Translations under genes and position numbers: made by a program
Shown here: piece after piece, positions 59,057 to 64,000 of the stretch
Position numbering within the stretch: the stretch's first letter is position 1
Layout: every line of letters begins with the position of its first letter
The notes under the pieces: generated by a model
What the model was told of the DNA's origin: nothing
The model's database searches: none
What the model saw: only the letters and a program-made list of their open reading frames with translations
From: Dermatemys mawii
Lineage: Eukaryota; Chordata; Testudines; Dermatemydidae
DNA: 64,000 bases
NCBI GenBank assembly: GCA_007922305.1
Contig: ML677333.1
Coordinates: 14,902,676-14,966,675 of the forward strand
Reading direction: 5' to 3'

Positions 59057-59880
59057 TAATGCTTTGAATTCCATTCAACAATGTGGTTTGCTGAGAACTA
59101 AAACAACTCAAAACACAATGCCACCTCTGAGTTTAAGAAAACAATACCTCTCTGATCCTCAAATAAAACTTTTAATTTGAATAAACAGTTTCCTGTTGTA
59201 GACTTAGAATTATTAACCTATAAAGATTTACATTTAATAATTGGGCCACGCCATTTGCAGTGCATGAACTCAACTTCAGCCTTTTCTCCTGTTTCGTTTT
59301 TTTAAACTTAAATACTTGCATTCTGATATGTACTTGGATACAGATTTTCATGTTCTTCCCATTTTAGTGTGTCAAATCTTTAAACCGGTATCTGCTAAGA
59401 GCTTGAAATGTGTCCATGGTAGAGATGGTGAGATTTATCAGTACGTTCAGATGAGCACACACTTCAGAGCTTGGGTGCGTGCCTGTTTGTTTATTGTGTG
59501 TATTTTCTAGACTAATATATAGCCTTACTTCAACAGGCAGCTTTGCATATACACACAGACTAATCTATTATCATAATACATAGACCTCATGCAATGTATA
59601 GTATTTTCCCAATAAAACAAGCTATTTTTATATATATTTGAATGATACAAAAGTAGGGTAAAAATCAGAAAAAAATGAAAAATACTTTTTGTAAAACACA
59701 GGAATTTTCTGTAAAAATTGTTTAAAACTGAAAATGAAGGGGCTTAATTATATCTAAGCTCTTGTGGGACCCTCAAACTAGGTATATCTTGCCTGCAGAG
59801 CCCAATCCAGTAAATGTGCTCAGAGCATGCTAACTCCCTATAAGATGACTTGCAGGCAGGGAGAAGGAGGAGAGATGAGT
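59057..59880. other. Intergenic, unassigned
   Basis: AT-rich; no feature recognised. Confidence 0.4.
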
Positions 59881-59990
59881 TCCTTATATCCTTTAGCTCA
59901 GTGGTTAGGGCACTTACCGGAGATGAGGGAGCTCCTAGGTCACTTCCTGCCTCTGCCTGATGTGGAGAAGGGATATGAAAGTGGGTCTTG
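59881..59990 (+). mobile_element. tRNA-derived SINE fragment
   Basis: tagctcagtggttagggcac is an A-box region of the tRNA-SINE type, followed by gagctcctaggtcac and ctgcctgatgtggagaaggg, which match a dispersed turtle SINE unit. The B-box position is changed. Confidence 0.55.
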
Positions 59991-60435
59991 TTTATAATAC
60001 TTGAGCCTACAAATTTACCCTCCCCGACCCAAGATTTAGTCAGGGCTATGTAGTACAAGTCATGGACAGGTCAGGGGCCATGAACTTCTGTTTACTGCCT
60101 GTGACCTGTCCATGACTTTTAGTAAAAATACCCATAACTAAAATGTAGCCTTACTAATATGATACTGTGTTTCTCCAGGAGTCGGGTTCCAAGCAAGAAT
60201 CAACACCAGAGACAGCCAGAGCATTTTCTCTCTTTGCGGGTCTTTTCTCTCCCCTCTTGTGTGATTTTGTCTTGTTTTGTCTTCTAAGTCAGAAATAGGA
60301 TTGGACTTTAACAGATCCAGCTCCAGCCCTTCTCTTTTCCCTAAAAAGAATGGTTACCTCTAAAGGACTGTCAAGTAAAATTCTCTCCAGCTAAAGTGAA
60401 CAAGAACAAGGGGTATATAGTCCATTGAAATTAAT
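59991..60435. other. Intergenic, unassigned
   Basis: Between two SINE-like pieces; nothing recognised. Confidence 0.35.
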
Positions 60436-60549
60436 ACAGTCTCTCTGCTCTCAGGTGAGTGCTCTAGCCACTAGAATACAGAATATTCTGGTGTGGGTCT
60501 CTCACAAACTCTCCTATTGAAGCTGTTCTATTGTGTATAAAATACTTAA
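60436..60549 (-). mobile_element. SINE unit, left part, split by TTAA transposon
   Basis: gtgagtgctctagccactag is the reverse complement of a tRNA-SINE head (cf. agtggttagggcactcac). ctcctattgaagctgttc and tataaaatacttaa follow. The unit resumes at 63107 with ttaaatagccagtggatc and a second, direct head (tagcctagtggttagggcat), so the transposon sits between two opposed tRNA-like arms. Confidence 0.6.
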
Positions 60550-60680
60550 TTACACTGCTCTACAGCCAAAATGCTTCTGAAATAAATGTGGTCAAACTTT
60601 ACTAATTCTGGGTCACTGAGAACGAAAATGATGCTTAAAATTGTTGATTGGCTCTAGTTTTCAAGATATGCTATTGGGTC
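60550..60680 (+). repeat. Left terminal inverted repeat of TTAA transposon
   Basis: Pairs with about 62980-63106 when reversed. The inner part (gttgattggctctagttttc) is the best conserved; indels of one to a few bases occur along the arm. Confidence 0.65.
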
Positions 60681-61062
60681 AGTATATACGACCCTTGACA
60701 TGGGAATGGCGGAGGATAAGTGAGTTATAAAGGGAAGGGATCTCAATTTAAACCAGAAATGACTAAAATACATCTTTGACTGGATCTATGAATAAATCTA
60801 TGACTGGGTTTGGAAAGTACTTGCTTTTTAGGCAAAACAATGAACGATGCAATCTGAAGCTGGTATTGCGTCATACATGATATGAATTGCATCATGTTAT
60901 TCCTAGAAGTCATGGATGATGCAATCATAACGAAGCTTACATCACTCTGCTGAACAAATTGCCCTATATCATCTCTAGAAATCATACAGTGTCATGCTCT
61001 CTTATTTGTCAGTGTTTGATTTTGCAAAGGGACACATTTCTGTTTAGCCAAAGTGAGCAGAG

Positions 61063-62757
61063 ATGCCTCATACTTGTGTGAACAGTGCAGATAACTTTTG
61101 CTATGTTTGTGGTGAAGTGACTTTTGCATCACAAAAGCGCAGTATAACCGCTATGGTTAAGAAAGCCTATCACCTTTATTTTGGCTGCAAAATTGGAGAT
61201 CAGGACAAGAGGTGGGCCCCACACATATGCTGCAACACTTGTGCAACAAATCTTCGCCAGTGGTTGAACAGGAAAAGGAAATCTATGCCTTTTGCAGTGC
61301 CAATGATTTGGAGAGAGCCAACAGATCAGACCAGCAATTGTTACTTCTGCATGGTGCCTCTAGTTGGGAAAGGTGTGTCAAAGAAGAAAAAGTGGACTGT
61401 GCATTATCCAAACATTCCATCAGCTATACGCCCAATAGCCCATGGAGAAGGACTGCCGGTTCCTGATGCACCAGAATCATTCTCACTTGAGTCAGACGAG
61501 GAAGAGGAAGAGGATGAAACTTCTGGTCCTGAACCATCAATGTCACAGGACCCACATTTTCTCCCATCCTCCTCCTCTGAACCACACCTCATAACACAAG
61601 CTGAACTGAATGACCTTGTCAGGGATTTGGAACTACCCAAGAGTAAGGCAGAGTTGTTGGGCTCCAGACTACAGCAGTGGAATCTCCTGGCAGGTGATGT
61701 TAGGGTTTCCATGTTCCGTGACCGTCAAAAGGATCTTGTCCCATTCTTCTTCATGGAAGGTGATCTTGTAGCCTGCAACAATATCGATGCTGTGATGGCA
61801 GCCCTCAACATCGTTCATGATCCAGATGAGTGGAGACTCTTCATTGATTCATCAAAGACGAGTCTTAAAGCTGTTTTGCTGCATAATGGCAATGTTTTGC
61901 CATCAACTCCAGTTGGTCATGCAGTCCATCTGAAGGAAACCTATGACAACATGAAACAACTTTTGAGGTGCATAAACTATGACCAACATCAGTGGCGGCT
62001 TTGTGGCGATTTGAAGGTTGTTGCTCTCTTGCTTGGTCTGCAGACTGGATACACAAAGTACTGCTGTTTTCTCTGCGAATGGGATAGTCGTGCAAGAGAT
62101 TCCCACTACATCAAGAAAGATTGGCCACTCTGACAGTCATTGGAGCCTGGGAGGAAAAGTGTTCAGCATCCACCACTTGTTGAATCAAGGAAGATTTGGT
62201 TACCACCCTTACATATCAAGCTGGGTTTGATGAAGAACTTTGTCAAGGCCATTGACAAAACACAAGCAGCTTTCAAGTACCTCCGTGGAAAATTTCCAAG
62301 GTTAAGTGAAGCTAAGATAAAGGAAGGTGTCTTTGTTGGTCCTCAGATTTGTGAACTTCTTCGAGATGATGCATTTGACCATGCACTGCATGGCAAGGAA
62401 AAGACAGCATGGAAAGCCTTCCAGTCAGTGGCAATACATTTTCTCGGAAACAACAAGGCAGACAACTACAGGTTGTTGGTGGAAAACCTCCTCAAGGCAT
62501 ACAAAAGCCTTGGTTGCAACATGTCGCTAAAGATACATTTTTTGCACTCTCATCTAGATTTTTTTCCACAGAACTGCGGAGCAGTGAGCGACGAGCATGG
62601 TGAGCGATTTCACCAGGACATTGCAACAATGGAGAAACACTATCAGGGCAAATGGAGCCCATCGATGCTTGCAGACTATTGCTGGACAGTGACAAGAGAT
62701 GCTCCATTTAATGAATACAAGAGACAAGCCAAGAAGCACCAAGTAGACACTGAATAG
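61063..62757 (+). pseudogene. Putative zinc-finger / DDE-like transposase, one in-frame TGA
   Basis: One continuous frame of 564 codons, with a single TGA at 62131-62133 (codon 357); the frame is identical before and after. A CGA-to-TGA (CpG) change is the simplest cause. N-terminus: FCYVCGE (C13, C16) and HICCNTC (C56/57, C60), then NCYFC (C93, C96), probable zinc sites, with the signature PFAVPMIWREPTDQT between. An acidic linker (144-152) follows. The core has FIDSSKTSLKAVLLHNGN (D262), CGDLKVVALLLGLQTGY (D316), YCCFLCEWDSRARDSHYI and, near the end, SDEHGERFHQDIATMEKHYQ (E514). D262/D316/E514 could be a DDE triad on an RNase H fold (inference). I know related uncharacterised proteins from insects, cnidarians and fish, but no function. 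Confidence 0.7.
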
Positions 62758-62979
62758 GACTAAACTATGTACATAATAGTTTTTTGCCTTTTGTTTCATA
62801 ATACATTTTATTTATATAACCCTTTTGCTGATTTTTAAAGTGTTACATAAACAGGACAGGTGAAATATTATCATGTAAAGCAACCATAAACACATGAAAA
62901 GACCTAAGTTTACAATTTATGATTAAAACTCTACTATCTACACAATATACATAGACATAAAATGTAAAAACTTAAATAT

Positions 62980-63106
62980 CTTAGAAACAGTAGCCAATCA
63001 GTTGTTTTAATTGTCATATTTGAATTCAGCACATCAAAATACATAATAAATATCACATTTTATCTCTGAAGCAGACGACTTCTAAAAAATTCTATACCAG
63101 TGTTAT
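62980..63106 (-). repeat. Right terminal inverted repeat of TTAA transposon
   Basis: Reverse complement of the left arm with decay. It ends ccagtgttat next to TTAA. Confidence 0.65.
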
Positions 63107-63260
63107 TTAAATAGCCAGTGGATCAGAGATCATGAGAATGACTTGATAGCCTAGTGGTTAGGGCATTCACCTGAGAGGTGGGGAGTGTTGAGCACAGATT
63201 GTTACAATGCCTAAGTCCCTTTGTGAATCTTGCCTTGCATTGAAAGACCTGGTTTGTCTG
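63107..63260 (+). mobile_element. SINE unit, right part
   Basis: ttaaatagccagtggatcag, then the tRNA-like head tagcctagtggttagggcat and cacctgagaggtgggga. Continues the unit interrupted at 60549. Confidence 0.6.
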
Positions 63261-64000
63261 TTTAGCCCTCTGTAAATGGTGGGGTAATACAGATCTACTG
63301 AAGAGGCTCATGTTTGTAGAATGCTTCACATTCATCAAATGGAAAGTCCTACACATGTGCTAAGTTATTTATATAATGTTATATGAGTGTCATATGCTTC
63401 TTTATCCTCTGCACCCTCTAGCACATAAGGTGTTCACCGGCTTCCATCATTTATTTTGGTCTTGTGATGGTCTGCTCAGTGTCCTGTTGATGGATTTAGC
63501 TTCTTTCTCTATAGTTCTGCATAACATTTCTCTAGGCTGCCCTCTTTTAATCCTCCCAGGTAATGTTCATAGTATCAATTGATGTGGAAGTTGTATTGAT
63601 GTCATTCTTAAAACCTGTCCAAAATAAGGTCCATTGTCATTTTCTTACCATGTTTGATGCTTTAGGTTAGTTTCCTCTACTTAGAATTTCTAATATTGCA
63701 AGCAACGCCTTTCAATGGATGCTGAAGATTTTCTGCAGGCATTTACTTTGGAATGAGTTGATCTTCAACTCTCTTCAGATTTCTGTTTTAGAATTCCATG
63801 AGGACAGACATGCTGCTGGTGTTAAATATTTTTTGTGTGTCAGTGCCAATCATGCTATTTTTTCAATTTTTTTTCAAGTTTTTTCAAGTTTATGAAAGTT
63901 GTTTGCTATTTGCAATCTTCGTTGTTTACCATGTTTACCATTGTTTAGCATGGTGTCACCATCATTGCACTGCCTGAAAATGTTCTGCACGTTTTCCTTT
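63261..64000. other. Intergenic, unassigned
   Basis: No gene or repeat recognised to the window end; T-rich at 63850-63900. Confidence 0.4.

Larger units (their letters stand above)
60550..63106 (+). mobile_element. Autonomous-type DNA transposon, TTAA duplication, about 130-bp TIRs
   Basis: TTAA flanks both sides (60546-60549 and 63107-63110). The ends are inverted over about 130 bp with decay. Matching blocks are acactg, atgcttctga-aataaatgtg against gcttcagagataaaatgtg, and gttgattggct-ctagttttcaagatat against aactgattggctactgtttctaagatat. Between them is one long frame (61063-62757). TTAA targets occur in piggyBac and Kolobok, among others, but the protein is not one I can assign to either. 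The SINE on both sides supports the exact insertion point. Confidence 0.75.

Noticed and set aside
59881..59990. Possible tRNA gene from tagctcagtggttagggcac
   Set aside because: The B box is changed and the following text is a known SINE-like body.

Overview
The window is vertebrate genomic DNA, most likely from a turtle (inference). Two things point there: exons of a conserved vertebrate gene with GT-AG introns, and a repeat load dominated by CR1-clade LINEs, DIRS tyrosine-recombinase retrotransposons, hAT elements, LTRs and tRNA-derived SINEs. DIRS elements are not known from birds or mammals, and several small repeats match families I associate with turtles. There are no operons, CRISPR arrays or bacterial features.

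The one host gene is the 3' third of KIDINS220 (ARMS), on the + strand. Seven coding exons are visible at 12008-12234, 15925-16035, 16987-17043, 26125-26256, 33282-33380, 34239-34487 and 37767-39038. They join in frame and encode the cytoplasmic tail: a Ser/Pro-rich segment, a SAM-like helical domain, the kinesin-interacting region, a long acidic/serine-rich tail and a C-terminal ESIL PDZ ligand. The 3' UTR probably runs to two overlapping AATAAA signals at 42096-42105 and carries an antisense CR1 insertion. The upstream exons lie outside the window.

Repeats, left to right. 1-3000: a MITE end, an antisense CR1 and an LTR-like piece. 3040-11860: one antisense LINE split by a structurally complete 6.1-kb DIRS element (4140-10224). 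The introns hold more CR1, an antisense second copy of about 205 bp of KIDINS220's own last exon (13244-13470), a solo LTR (17904-18562), a multi-step templated insertion (22745-22846), and a second, rearranged DIRS (26990-32105) with a duplicated RNase H/methylase module and a 234-bp insert. 35052-36131 is a TA-flanked non-autonomous DNA transposon.

Downstream of the gene (42.1-64 kb) I see no host gene. The region holds MITEs, a decayed CGGBP1-type hAT transposon (46868-49990) with an LTR inside it, a tandemly duplicated TATA-bearing segment (54271-54616), a third, inverted DIRS relic (55033-57035), a hAT MITE with a perfect 8-bp target duplication (58666-59048), and a 2.56-kb DNA transposon (60550-63106). 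That last element has about 130-bp inverted repeats and TTAA target duplications. It encodes a 564-codon protein broken by only one in-frame TGA. I cannot place it in a named superfamily, and it is the best candidate here for something poorly described.
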